Part shown: one piece after another, positions 44,201 to 56,600 of the stretch
How the letters are laid out: each line of letters begins with the position of its first letter
Numbering within the stretch: the first letter of the stretch is position 1
Assembly: GCA_013397845.1 (NCBI GenBank)
Contig: VZTG01001555.1
Span: forward strand, 372,001 to 436,000
Reading direction: 5' to 3'
DNA length: 64,000 nt
Source: Melanocharis versteri
Lineage: Eukaryota; Chordata; Aves; Passeriformes; Melanocharitidae
Made by a program: the position numbers and the translations under genes
The notes under the pieces: model-generated
What the model was told of the DNA's origin: nothing
Databases searched by the model: none
The model's input: only the letters and a program-made list of their open reading frames with translations

Positions 44201-47200
44201 GGTGGCTGACTCATCCTCACACCCCATAATTCTGCTTGTGAACCTCGCATCTGCTGCCAGGGCTCCCGAGCCCTGAGAGGACTGAACAAGCATCACTAAT
44301 ATTATTTTCACAGGGGCAGAGCAATATCTTGCAGGACAAAAATCCAACACACATAATGCACACCAGATGTGAGCGAGCAGCAACTCTCATTTCCCACATG
44401 AAAGCCGGGAGAAGCTGCACCCCTGTGCATGGCAGGATTATCAGACCGAGCTACACCTCCGCAACTCACCGCTCTGGGGAAAGAAATCCTCATCTCAGCA
44501 TCAGCTCCAGGATCCACGCTGTGCTATTCCCTTGCTCAAGAAGAGTTCCTGGAGTCACCCATCCTTGGTACTGTCATTTCACTCTCCAGAAAGTGGATTG
44601 TCCAAGCAAGTACAAGCAAGACTAATGAGAATAGGTGACGGAGGCAGCCAAACCTTGTCTCTCCCAAAGAATCGTGCTAACCCATCCAAATTTAACTGCC
44701 TACAAGGATGAACATTCTCCATGAAACTTCAGCCTCACGTGCTTATTTTCATATATGCTTCCCCTCAGCAAAAACCAAAGCAGGGGAGAAAAAAACCTAT
44801 GAGAGAAGCAAAGCGAATGTGCTTTGAAAGCAGCTCTCAAACCTGGCACGAGATCAGATGGATACAGGAGAGAGCGGAGCCAAGCCTGCCTACCAGGGAG
44901 ATCCCCTTGGATGCCCGCACTTCTCCGCCCTCCCGATGGAAATCAGGTGTGCTGGCGTGTAGGGGCAAACAGTGCCCGTCACCACTCTTTCATCTCAGAT
45001 GCTAACAGGTTTTATAACGCTAGAATAACATGCTGGTTTTTCCCCCCGTCCCAGACTCACCCCAGAGGAGAGGCAGGATACAGGCAGAGTATTATCATCA
45101 CACCTCCAGGTGCCAAACAGTTACCTGGGCATTAACCCAACGGAGGAAGAGATGCATATTCCTTAGGCAGCTGTGCTAGGCTTTGCACAAATATGTGCAT
45201 TTTTAAAGTCTCTCTATATTATAAGCTACACATTTGCCTTTGCAGCTGTAACATTGAGTCTACAAATACAGCCAGCCCAAATTTATTCAAAGAATTGAAT
45301 CAATAATTGAAACTCCTGCTTTGATCAAAGTGCCAGTGGCACAATGACAACTCATGTCAGCATTGCTGCTCTGAGATGAAAGGATAAGTATTATTCAGAG
45401 CTGAAAGTAGGGGAAGAAGCTCCTGGTAAAAGAGTGAAATACAAAGGCTGACATGGAGCTCGCAAGTGAGACAACACTTCTGCTACTTGTCAGCACAGCA
45501 ACTGTCTGCAGACATTTTCACTACACTATAAATTCTGATTTCCAAGCAATAAAAAAACCTCCAAGATAAAAATTCATCACATAAATTCTTAGGGAAGGAA
45601 ATCTTCTTCCACTGGAGGGAAAAAGCAAGATCATCAATCAGCTACAACATACAGACAAGACACTTGTAGAGCAGGAGTTTAAGCCATGATAAATTCTGCT
45701 GTACTTACTGCCTTTAAAAATGATCACGTTACAGAAAAGTACTGGCATGATCCATGTCACTCGGATATTTAAGCCCTTCCATTAATTAACCAGAAGTGAA
45801 ATAGGACCTAGGTCTGTGGATCATTCAGTGTTAGTTCCTTGTTACTTCAAGCAACTGTGTTTTAAAATTCCCTTCTTGAACTGAATAAATAGCATCTTGA
45901 AGAAGAGGAATTTTTTTCACCCCATTTGGAGGAGGTTTTGGGATCTCTCTTCCTCAGACATACACAAATATTCCTCTTGGTTCCCACTCACAGTCACGGA
46001 CATTGCTCTTTATCCATCTATTTTTTTTTTTTGCCAGTGGTGTCCTTTAGGTTAAATAGCTTTCTCCCTGAGTCATTCCCACAAACTTGCAGCGTACAAA
46101 GGAGCCTGGGATAAGGACAGAACAAAAATAGTACAAAGGCTGTACAGTACTCTCTAACTGAAAAGGCGGGCATTGAACTCTATCGTACGGATTTCTAGAG
46201 TTTTTCCCTTTTTTTAAACACAAGCAACAAACCACCCTAAGGATCCACAGTTCTTCACTCGATCTGTGTGAAGAACTGCTTGTGATAACCCTACACTAAG
46301 CAGAGTCTTTGCACAATTCTTAGGTGTCATAACTTAAAGCAAAAAGAAATTAAACCTTCTTCCCACCAGAATATATATTACAATTATAATCCTTCCATTA
46401 TTAAATCATTACATGCAATTTATATTCAGCCACTTTTAAAATGCAGAAATTTAATAAAGGTGTTATATGTAGAAGTGCTAACAAGACAACTGCCTGTAGT
46501 TCTTGTTCCCAGATGGCTCAGCTCAGATTTAGAACAGGGAAAATCACAGCAACAGCCACTGGTGTGGAGCCATCACATCAAAACCAGCCTCAAAATGGTG
46601 CTGGTCACAAGCAGAGGGACACATCCCAGGGGATGGGGCATGTCACTAGCAGGGACCCTCAGTCCATCCCAGAGAGGAATTTCACTGAAACCATTTTAAA
46701 TCATCAAATCACCCATTAAATTAAATTAACAATGTCATTATTTTCCAGCCTGAGACTTGATCACTGGAGCTACTGTCTAAGGCACATTTATATTTGTGTT
46801 AGCCAACACGGCCAGAGCAGATAAGCCCAAGTGCTGCTCTATTACTCAATCCCATGCTATGTTTCCTTGAGATGTGGCATCCCCCTGTAAATCACCCCAC
46901 TCCTCGGCTGGTGCTGCCTTGACACGTGCTGGCTGTCACTGCCTGGTTTGCACAAAAATGACATGCTACAACTTCAAGATGTGGGACAGACACGCACCAG
47001 GAAAACCCCAGCCACACACCATGGGGGGACACATCTGAGCTCGACAAGGCCACTGAAAGCCAGCAAACGCTGCAGGACCTCCTGCCACTAATAGGATACA
47101 CCTTACTGTGTAGCCAAACTCTGCTCTCACATGCACCAATCCAAACCTGGAGCAATTTCACCAGCTTCTACAGATTTACTTCAAATTTACACCCACAGCA

Positions 47201-48585
47201 GCATCTCACTTACTCAAATAGTCACTAAAAGGACCAAATATGGACATGGACACATACATTTCCTAAATGCAACATTTGAACATAAAAGTTGCCCTAAGAA
47301 TTTTTTTTTTAGAGGTGATGTTGTTCTTGTTACTATTATTTTCTACTTCCATCTATTTCTACTTCTGCCCTGAGTGGAAGGCAGGCTGCTCCATTTAAAA
47401 ATTCAGGACACAAATGGGAACCAGATTACATCTATCCCAAAGCTGCCAAAAAGCAATTGCTGTATGAAACCAAAAATCCTCCTGGGATTTTTCTCAAATC
47501 CACAAAATATTCCCGAGCACTAAACTTTCCACTGGGACTATTACACTAGCAGATAGTCTGTGTGTGAAAATCCAAGTATGCGGCCGTCCTCCTAATGGTT
47601 TCCAGGACAAGGAGGCTGCACGGGGCACACACTCCTGCCTCAGCACCAAATAACATTTATACCAGATCTGGCCTTTAAAGAGAGTTACATGCCTATCAGT
47701 GAGAAAAAAAGGCACTGTGGACTCAGGCTTTCGTTTCCTGAAGGAAAGCTGCAACGGTCAGCAGTAACATCTCCGCATAATCCTGAAACACCCGTGTGCA
47801 CAGAGTCTGGTTGTGCCTGACCCTCCCAGGGCTGCTGCTGGGATCCCTTCCAACCCCCTTAGGTGTCTCTTTGCTGGAGAAATGCAAAGCCTTTGGCTCT
47901 GTGCTGGCGTTTCCTCACAGAGGAGCTCTTGCAAGGAGCACCAGAGCTGCATCCGTGCATCCATCCCTGCATCCAGGGACTAATGCGCAGGAGGTTTGGT
48001 CCAGATCACCGTGGGAGGCCAGGACTTGGAAACTGCTCTCAAGCCTGTCACCAATCCTGCAGATATTTGGACTTTAGGAGAGGCAACACGTGCCCCCTTG
48101 GATTGAAGCTGCCCTCTTCCAGCAGCTGAGTGCTTTCCAAAAGAAGAAGGAAAGCAAAGTTCTCCCTGCCAAATGCTGACAGAGAGAAAAGGGGAGCAAT
48201 GGACATTAGGACAGATGAGAATGGATATGCAGGTGATCGGGGGGATCTCACTGGCCCCACAGAGCCTGGGGAAACTCGGAGGTCCAGCCCCAGCAGCACT
48301 GTGGGGCACATACCTCCCCTATTTAACAACCTAAAACTGGCTTCCCCAAATTCATCCCCTCACACCAGTCGCAGCTAGGGATGAGGAAAGGTGGGCAGGA
48401 CACGGACCGTCCACGCAGGGCCACAGCACGCACCCAGCACAGCCCCAGAGAGAGTTTTACTACAGGCTCTTGCCCACCCAATATTCCCTGCCCTCACCAC
48501 TCAGACATTTCTTGATAAGGTGTTTATAGAACCCTTGGAAAAGCTTTTCTGGCCATTGGAAATGACTACATGTACATGCAAAAAT

Positions 48586-48768
48586 CTATTATATACACAT
48601 ATATATGTATAAAAAGAAATATATACACATGGTCTATACTTTATTTATATGTAATATATGCAGCCATATGTGTCTACATATATATGCAAATACATAAAAA
48701 TACATAAACATATGTCTACATATATTTATATATATATTTAATATCTATATATAACTATATACATGCAC
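48586..48768. repeat. AT-rich microsatellite tract (ATATAC, TATATG units)
   Basis: About 180 bases of alternating TA, TACATA and TATGTA units, about 500 bases from the CpG island on its transcribed side. Confidence 0.9.
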
Positions 48769-49126
48769 ACCTGTTAGCAGGAATGGTGCTGCCAGCTAGC
48801 TGTGCTCAGGAAAATTCATGGGACTCATGTTGACTGCCACCCTTCTCTCAGGAAGCTTTTAGGCTTATTTTTATACATAAAAAGACATAACCTGAACTCA
48901 GCGGATGCTCAAGAAAGGCCTTGCAGACCCTCAGCCATCAGATCCTGGTCTCCAGCGGCAGCTGCCCACAGTTCCTGGGATGCTCACACAGCACCAGGAA
49001 AGAGAAAAAACAAACTCTTTCCATCGAAAGAGGAAAAAGCCCAAGCAGCGACCTTCCTGTACTTAAAGCTATGAATCACAAACCCTGGCAGGAAGATTTG
49101 GGTTAAATTCACGTCGTCGGGTTTTT

Positions 49127-49173
49127 TTTTTTCTTTCCTTTCAATGCTGCCTTTTTTTTTTTTTTTTTTTTAA
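49127..49173. repeat. Two poly(T) runs
   Basis: Two T runs separated by CTTTCCTTTCAATGCTGCC; the second is over 20 T long. Confidence 0.9.
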
Positions 49174-49239
49174 CCGGAGTTTATCTTTGTTCCCTGCATG
49201 GGTAGGAAGCTTAAATATAAAAAATTCCCTCTCACCATC

Positions 49240-50010
49240 CCCCTACAACAACAACGTGAGAAAGCGCTGCCCCGGCGTGGGAGGCCCCCGCTGCGTGTCC
49301 CTGCGGCCGGCGCTGCGGGACGGGACGGGACGGGGCCGGTGTCCCCGGAGGGTTCTCCGGGGCCGCTCCGAGTGACAGCCCGGCGCTGGGGACCCGCGGG
49401 GACGCTGCGATCGCTGCCGCGGAAACATTCCCCGCGCTGCCGGCCGGCGCTTCGCTCTTCCCGGGAGCGCCGGGGCGGCGGACCCCCGGCGCGTTACCCC
49501 GCAGAATACACCGCGGACACCCCGCTCGGACCGGGGCTGTTTCGGGGCTCGCCCCGCGCTGCTCTGCCTTCCCGGAGCGGGGAAGATAGGCGGGGAGGGC
49601 TCCGGGAGCGGAGGAGCGGGAGCGGCGGCGGCCGCCGGGCTGGCGGCTCGGGTCTGGCGGAGCGGCGGGCCGGGCTCGCACGGACTCGGCCCCGCTCCCG
49701 CTCCCGCTCCCGCTCCGCCTGCGGCTTCCGCGCAGNNNNNNNNNNNNNNNNNNNNNNNNNNNNNNNNNNNNNNNNNNNNNNNNNNNNNCCGGCGGAAGGC
49801 TGCCCAGGCCTTCCCGCATCCTCCCGGGAGGGCGGCGGGGCACGGCAGCACCCACGGGTGGGCAGGAGAAGCGACATCCCTCAGCGGCACCCCCGCGCAC
49901 CCCGGCACACACGTGGACACGGGCACCCGCGCCCCCNCGCCGAAGACACCTGGGTACGCCCGGCGTGAGCCTGTGTGGCAGCACGGCTGCCCCGCCTCGT
50001 GTCTGGGGAT
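49240..50010 (-). promoter_or_regulatory. CpG island, likely AMOTL1 promoter and first exon
   Basis: Very GC-rich with dense CG dinucleotides, in sharp contrast to the flanking AT-rich DNA. It includes (GGGAC)n at about 49316-49337 and (CCCGCT)n at about 49689-49718. It lies 10 kb upstream of AMOTL1 exon 2 in the right orientation. The island is interrupted by 53 Ns at 49736-49788 and one N at 49937. No exon matching the long-isoform start could be read. A minus-strand donor-like GTGAGA follows position 49239 but has no supporting open frame. Confidence 0.6.
49736..49788. other. Assembly gap (53 N)
   Basis: A run of N inside the CpG island, next to a CCCGCT hexamer repeat. The true length of the missing DNA is unknown. 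The AMOTL1 first coding exon may be hidden here. Confidence 0.98.
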
Positions 50011-50230
50011 GCTCGGGATCTAAATCCCGACCTAGGTACCGGCACAGGCTCCCTGGTCCCCTGCGGGACGGTTGGTGGGGGATACCCTGAGTCCCAAGCC
50101 CGTGAATTAACCCCGGGCATCCTCCTCGTCTCCCAGAGCTCTAGCTTGTCCCTGTGCGTGGAGGAGCCGGTGGCTGTTCGAGGATTGACTGTGGGGATAT
50201 CACTCCGTTCCTAAACTCAGCTCCCCGTTC
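50011..50230. other. Spacer between candidate gene and CpG island
   Basis: 220 bases, GC-rich but without the CG density of the island. No polyadenylation signal AATAAA on the minus strand was noticed here. Confidence 0.5.
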
Positions 50231-50685
50231 CTAAGCCCAGCACCCCATTCCTGAGCACAGCCCCTTGCCCTGCTGCCCACCTGCTCCATCACACACGCCT
50301 TCGTGGTTTGGCACACCAGCTCCACGGGATGAGTGTTCATCAGGGCTGGAGTGACCCACTGCTCCATCTCCCCAGACCACTCCAGCCCTGCTGCCAAAGG
50401 TCTGGCAGAGGGAACATGGCAGAAGAGCACAGCACTTCATCCCCATCCCTGCAGCCATGGGGGCACAGACTGGGTCGGGCAGTCCCAACACACCCTGTTC
50501 CCAGCACTGATCCATACGGTAGGCATCTTTTGGGATGAGTGGCACTGCCAAGACACTGCTTGGGTTTCCCCATCTCAGTGCTTCAACCTCCTTCAGTGCA
50601 GCAAGCTGCCCAGTGATGCCAGGATTGTCCATGTAGTTGTACTTCTTTCTCCCAGGGGCTGATGGTGGCTTCTCCCTCCTCCATA
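50231..50685 (-). CDS. Candidate gene, last exon
   Basis: This begins after a long pyrimidine-rich acceptor ending CATCTGGCACAG and joins in phase 1 as VWRREKPPSAPGRKKYNYMD, then NPGITGQLAALKEVEALRWG. The frame remains open for about 150 codons to TAG at 50231-50233. The first 60 codons look protein-like; the later part is rich in glycine and cysteine and may not be translated, so the exon could end earlier. It stops roughly 220 bases before the CpG island. Confidence 0.4.
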
Positions 50686-53600
50686 CTGTGCCAGATGGAT
50701 AAAGGCAGGTAGGAAGAAATGCAGCAACAGGTTGAAGAAGAATCCGCTCACTGTCACCACGGCCCCATAAAGGGGCACAGCAAGACAGGAACTGGCCCAG
50801 TGCCATCGCCACAGGACTGGATGGATGCAGAGAGGACTCCTGGCAGCTCCAGGCACTGGGAGAGTGCTGTGGTTCACAGCAGTCTGAGGCATTGCTTTTT
50901 CGCATCACAAAACCCAGCTTTGCTCAAAGTTTGGGTTTTGCTCAGATGCAAGACACAGGGAAGTTACAGGATGTGGGAAACAGGCAAAGAAGGAAAAAAT
51001 ATTTGTTGGTGAAATCAGGTTCCTCGGTTCCTGCATCTGTGCATCTCCCATGACAGAAGTTACCCCAGAACGATGTTTGCCATGTGAGCTGGGCATCCTC
51101 AGAGGTGCACTTCCCTCCATGCATGTGTGCAAGGCAAGGTGCCAGTCAGGTGCTGTCCCTGCAATATCTGTCTGAAGCTTTGAAACTGAAGCATCTATTA
51201 CCTGTCTCCCTGAAGTCACCTAATACAGGCTGGGGTTGTGCTCAAACAGTGGAGCAGCAAATTGCAAATATGCTGCTTTTTGATGTGGGGGGCAATGTGA
51301 GCAATCACATCCTTGACCTTTTCAGGAGAAAAACTACAGGCCAGTGCTTAGGGTACTAGACTTGGATTAGAAATAGAGGGTCAGTTCCTTTCTCGTCTTC
51401 AGATGCCCTGAGTAGGAGGGAGAAGATTAAGCCCAGATTCAGGTTTTTGAATGCCTAAATCCTCTGCAAAATCATGGAGAACCTTGACAATAGAGTTAGA
51501 CACCTCAGTCCCCAGGAGGAATTTGCCTTGGATTTTTCAGATTTTCTTACCTCCCCCAGAGATGTTAGCTTTGCTTATAAACACAGGTGAGCCATAAACC
51601 AGCTCGGCTGTAAAATGAAGGTGAAATTTTGCCCTTCCTTGTTAAGTGCCTGTTCACTGTGGCAGATGAAGTGGGATGAGGGCACTGCTGTCCAGTGAAT
51701 CCACTGAGTCCAGTTCAAAGTGGCAATTCAAGCGCTACTTTCTTGTCATCTTCCAACTTTATCATTTGGTTGGGCAAAATGGGACACATTATTTTGGTTA
51801 TTCTGCTTCCCAGTCTGTGTCGTGGGGGCCTGGGGGCAATCTGGCTGTACTGCCCTTGGCCAAGCAGATCCAGCCTGTTCAAGGGCTTATTTTGTTTCTC
51901 ATTCTGGCCCCAGGGTTTGTGCTCCTTTCACCTACTGCTGCATGGTGATCAGTGATAATTTTGTTGCTAGAAGAACAAATATATCAGGAAAAAAGATTAC
52001 CTGCCATCTCGTCTTTCAGTAGCATTGCAAGGACTTGGTGAACCATACTGTTATTTTCCCAAGGAAAAGATTCTTTTTTCCTGCTGAAGTACAAGTATTG
52101 TTTCAATTTTCTCTCATGTTACTCATTTTCTGCTGTGTGTTTTTTCATGATTTTCAAAATCTTTTTTCCTGTTCAATTCCATTTTGATTTGATAAACTGG
52201 TAAGTGACCACAAAGGATGGCAGATTGGAGAGCGAGTTTTCTAATGCCTTGTGGTTTGATACATCTGATAACCTCTGGGGAGCTGTGTCTGCCCAGGAGG
52301 GCAAGGCAGCTGCCACTCGAGCTTCTCCCCTTTGCAGCTGCAATATTTTAATATATTTCATATGTACTTAAAAATTTGTTTATTTATATGTTTTATTAAA
52401 ATATATTGTTCTCTCTGTTTGGGAATAGCTCCAATATTTTAGTATTTCTTTGTGTGTTTGTTTGTTTGTTTGTTTGTTTTATGTCATTCTTCTAAGGAAT
52501 TTGGGGAAGGAAAGAAGTTAATTTTTCACCCCTTTAGGTTCTAACCTGCTCAGCCAGGGCCAAGTGCCACCATAACTCCGGATCAGCAGAGTGGATCTGA
52601 CAGTGCTATCTCTTTTCACTGCCTCCATCCTGCTTCTCCCTGGCAGCCATGGATTCAGGAGACCCACATTATCCCCACATCCCATGTCTCTTATACTCTG
52701 CCACAGAAAACAAACACCTCTCGTGGATATCCCAAGCATTTTGGTGAGCTACATGGGAAGGAAGAAGCATTTCCAGGTGCCACCATGGCTTGGTCCTTAG
52801 CGGCCCCCTGCATCAGTCAGCATCCCTGCACCATCCCAAACACCTGCTGGCAGGGGAGCTCTGAGCGATTGCTACTGACAGACCTGGGGCCGGACCCCTG
52901 AGGCCCTGCAGCAGGGATGTGGCCATCCCAAACCACGAGCACACCCGGGTATTGATGCTTGTTACATTTGCAGCCAACCACGCGTGTAATCCCACAGATT
53001 CCAAATGCTGCAAGCAAACAAATAATTGTCCCGCTCCGCCTGACACTGCGGCAACCCCAAATGCCTGCGCACAATTCCACTTCTTGCTGTCGCTGCTGCT
53101 TTTAACAGCGGCTGATGGGCAGACAGAGGGTTCCAGCCCCATTAACACCACCTCTGGGGATGGCACAAATAGCTGCCCTGCAATGCGGAGACCACAGCAA
53201 GAGCTGAATCAAGAAATCAGAATACGCTGCACAGAAACTTCCACCCAGGCAAATTTAGTAAATGAAAGCCACAAAGCCTTTGACATGAAAGATGTCCTTA
53301 CCGTACCTCAGGTGGAGAATACTCTACCTCTTCTTGATAGTCACAGGCTTTACCTGCCCTGCAGAGACACATCTTCCCATTCTCACCATCCCCAAAGGAC
53401 TTCTAGCTACTGCACAGAGGCAGATCCTCTTGCAGCATTGAAGCACCACTTTCTAAATCACATCTGCAGAAGGTTTTTAAGTAATCTTGTAACCTGGCAG
53501 CCAGTAAACTCAATGGTTTGGGGAACCCCAAAGAAACCCATCCTACTAAATAATTAGCCACTGTTAAGATTTCTACCATGACAACTGTGCGTATTTATCA

Positions 53601-56600
53601 GATCGCCTCTGATACACATTTCATAGGCAGAATTGTATTTGGAGGCAGCAGAAATATCTCTGCACATCTGTTTTTCCAGTTCTGCCAAAGAGCTTTCATT
53701 TTTCTCTAATAACTTGACCTCTTTGGTTTCTGGCAGAAGACAGCTAAGCAGAGCACTCGCTCTCTGGATTCGCTCCAGTATGGGATGAGGTCAGGACAAC
53801 AAAGGAAAAAAAACAGCTGCATGGTTACAAAGTAGTGGGAAGAAACAGGGCAGGGACCAGGGCTTTTTCTTTCCTTCCCTTTTATATCCAATGGGATTTT
53901 GTTTCTGGGTGTGTTTATTCCCCAGGCAGACAGTATCACCAAAGCAGTATTTCCTGCAAGCTGCTGTTGTGGGGAACCTCCTCCAGCAGGCTGACCATGC
54001 CCAGGGTGCACTTATAAATAGCACAGCCAGCTAATTCCCTCTCTGGTCGGCTGTCGGGAAATGTGAGGCGCAGGTCCTAGGGGTTTCCACTGATATATTG
54101 CATCTCCCATACATATTCATCTCGATTTTGGCAGGGTGAGGTTCATACCCCCCACTCCCACTTTATTTTTCCATTTCATCACATCCTCATTACTCTGCCC
54201 AGGGCTTTCTGTGCTGGGGGCTTTCACCTTACATTTTTCATTCAGTCTGCTTCCTTTTTATCTGATATTCAATTAGATAATCTTAAAGCAGCAAGTAGAA
54301 AAAATGCCAGTGGGGTGGGAAGGAGGTGGAAAAGAGAAGACGGATGAGGAAATGGAAAATGGGGAGAAGATATGCCAAGCACGGGAGAGACAGAAAAGCA
54401 GTCTGCACATGTTCCTCTGTTGGGATAGTTTTTCTCTCCCTGATCTCACTTTCTCCATAGTCAGAAATTCCACCTCAGGATTTGCCAAGGAGAAAATGTA
54501 GCATTTCTCTGCTGGGCCACAAAGCAAGTGTGAAATGTTCTGTTTTAATCATTTACATTTACAGAACAAAAGGAATACAACAGTCACCATCTGATTCATA
54601 TCTGCTGAAATCCAGCAGCCAAAGCTGTGGGAGAGGAGAGAGAGATGAAGAAAGGAAAGGAAGAGAAGGTGTGGGTTTGGGTTTTTTTTCTTCTGGTTAG
54701 TCACTGTGGACCTAAGGAAAGACAAGAAAGACCACGTTGCGAAGTTTAAGAGCTCCTAGTGTCCTCTCCAGTAGATGACTGCAGAGAAAATACATAGAAC
54801 ATTACAAGTGCTGTTTCCTCTAGTACACGATCCCATTTCCCTTCCTGAGCCAGAAGTTTTAGCTGCATCATCAAGTTTGAGAGCCCTTCATAGACCTTTC
54901 TCCCATGATGTTTTCTAATCACTTTTTGAGCCCTTTCATACTTTTGGCACCCTGGACACTCTGTGACAGCAAGCTGCACAATGGCATTGTGTGCTGAGTG
55001 AAGACATACTTCCTCTGGGCTGTTTTAAGCCTTTCCCTCTTTCACAGAATCTGACTGGCTGAGGTCAGAAGGGGCTCTGCAGGTCATCTGGTCTGACCAC
55101 CCTGCTCAGGCAGGACCATCTAGAGCCTGTTTGCCAGGACCATGTCCAGATGGCTTTGGAATAACTCCAAGGATTGAAAGTCCGCAACCTCCCTGAGAAA
55201 CGTGTGCCAGTGCTTGGTCACCCTCACAGGAAAAAACTGTTTCCTGATATTCAGAGGGAATCTCCTGTGTTTCTGTTTGTGTCCATTGCCTCTGGTCCTG
55301 GCACTGGGCAGCACTGAAAAGAGTCTGATTACAACCTCTTTACAACCTCCCTACAGGTATTTATACACATGGATGAGATCCCCCAGAGCCATTCCTTCTC
55401 TATGCTGACACGACCCAGCTCTCCCAGCCTTTTCTCACAGGAGAAGTGCCACAGTCCCTTCATCATCCTTGTGGCTCTTTGCTAGACTACATCCACTGTG
55501 TCCACATCTCTCTTGCACTTATTTACTTCTATGCCATTCATAATTCTTGTACTTCTACTATACCTTCCTTCAAGCATCTCTTTTCTACCTAATTCAGCTG
55601 TAGTTTACTCAGAGGCTGCTTTCATGGAAGCTGCTCTCATGGAAGCTGCTCTCTCAGTCACTTTTGCCTCCCTTTCCTGGTACTTCTCCAGGGCATGTCA
55701 GAAATGTTCTTACTGCACAAGGTACAGGTGAGCCATGCACTGACTTACACAGCAGCAGACCACAGAGAGGTTTTCAAAGGTCGGGCATGGCAAAGCAGAG
55801 CACAAATCTTTAAGACAAGGAGAGAAAGAAAAGCTAGGAAGAGATTTCCCAGTCATTGTTAATTCCATCATTGGAAACTTTGGAATCACTTAAAGTTTTG
55901 CAAACATGTAGAAAATGAGAATATGGTAACATCCAGCACAGATCCAGCAAGAGGAGCTGTCAGACTCATCTGACCTGCTGCAATGAGGTGATAAACCTGG
56001 TAGATGAACAAGAAGGTGCAGATGCTGTATGTGTTGGTGTATAAGTGTGGCTTCTGGTACTGTGTCATATGGTGTTGCTACACGCAAGATGGGAATACCT
56101 GGGCTACAATAAAATATGAAAAGATGGATGCATGACTGGTCAAAGCATTTCTTAGAGGTTAGTTACTCATGGTATGATGTGATGCAAAACACCTCTCATG
56201 AATCTGGTCCTGATCAGCATTTCCAGAAATAACGCAAAATCCAAGCATAGCTTTTTACATTTGCAGTTGACGGCAAGCTGGGACAAGCTGACAGAAAGCT
56301 GGACACAGGACTATAGGTCAAGGAAGACATGATGAGCAGGAAAAAATGGATACACCCCACTGATCCTCCATTGGATACCCCCTTCAGCCCCTGCAGAGTG
56401 GGCAAGAAACTCTCAGTCTGACCCATGGAAGGCCTTTTTCCTGCTTATGCCTGCCTTTGGCTTAAATTACAGAAATCTAATTAGACACTGAGGAAACCCT
56501 TCCAGTGCAGCAAAGCACTGGGGTGAGTTGCCTGGGAAGGCTGCTAGGATGAGTAGGTCCTGCACACAGGGTGATGGGTGAACAGGAGCCACTATCCCTG

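Larger units (their letters stand above)
39011..49240 (-). other. Probable AMOTL1 intron 1 region
   Basis: About 10 kb between exon 2 and the CpG island. It holds an LTR fragment, a CR1 fragment, a 28-bp tandem duplication and an AT-rich tract. I searched for a minus-strand exon encoding the long-isoform N-terminus and did not find one. Confidence 0.6.
50686..54745. other. Non-coding DNA around the candidate exon at 51551
   Basis: Contains the penultimate candidate exon, a (TTTG)n repeat and an otherwise unexplained plus-strand open frame at 52919-53557. No transposable element recognised. Confidence 0.5.

Noticed and set aside
49198..49984. Very long frames on both strands across the CpG island
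   Set aside because: GC-rich DNA lacks stop codons, and the frames run through the N gap. No match to the AMOTL1 N-terminus or to any known protein.
50593..50892. A minus-strand frame with a hydrophobic stretch around SGFFFNLLLHFFLPAF
   Set aside because: The hydrophobic run is the pyrimidine-rich splice acceptor tract read as codons. The other frame, starting after that tract, fits the candidate gene better.
53354..53409. A possible extra exon of the candidate gene
   Set aside because: The better acceptor (TGTGCAG) gives a phase that does not fit the next exon, and the fitting one (CTAG) follows too closely on other AGs. Kept only as a note.
52919..53557. A 212-codon plus-strand open frame starting MAIPNHEHTRV
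   Set aside because: No family resemblance, no acceptor or promoter context, and odd composition. A long frame by chance is expected in 64 kb; I saw no second line of support.
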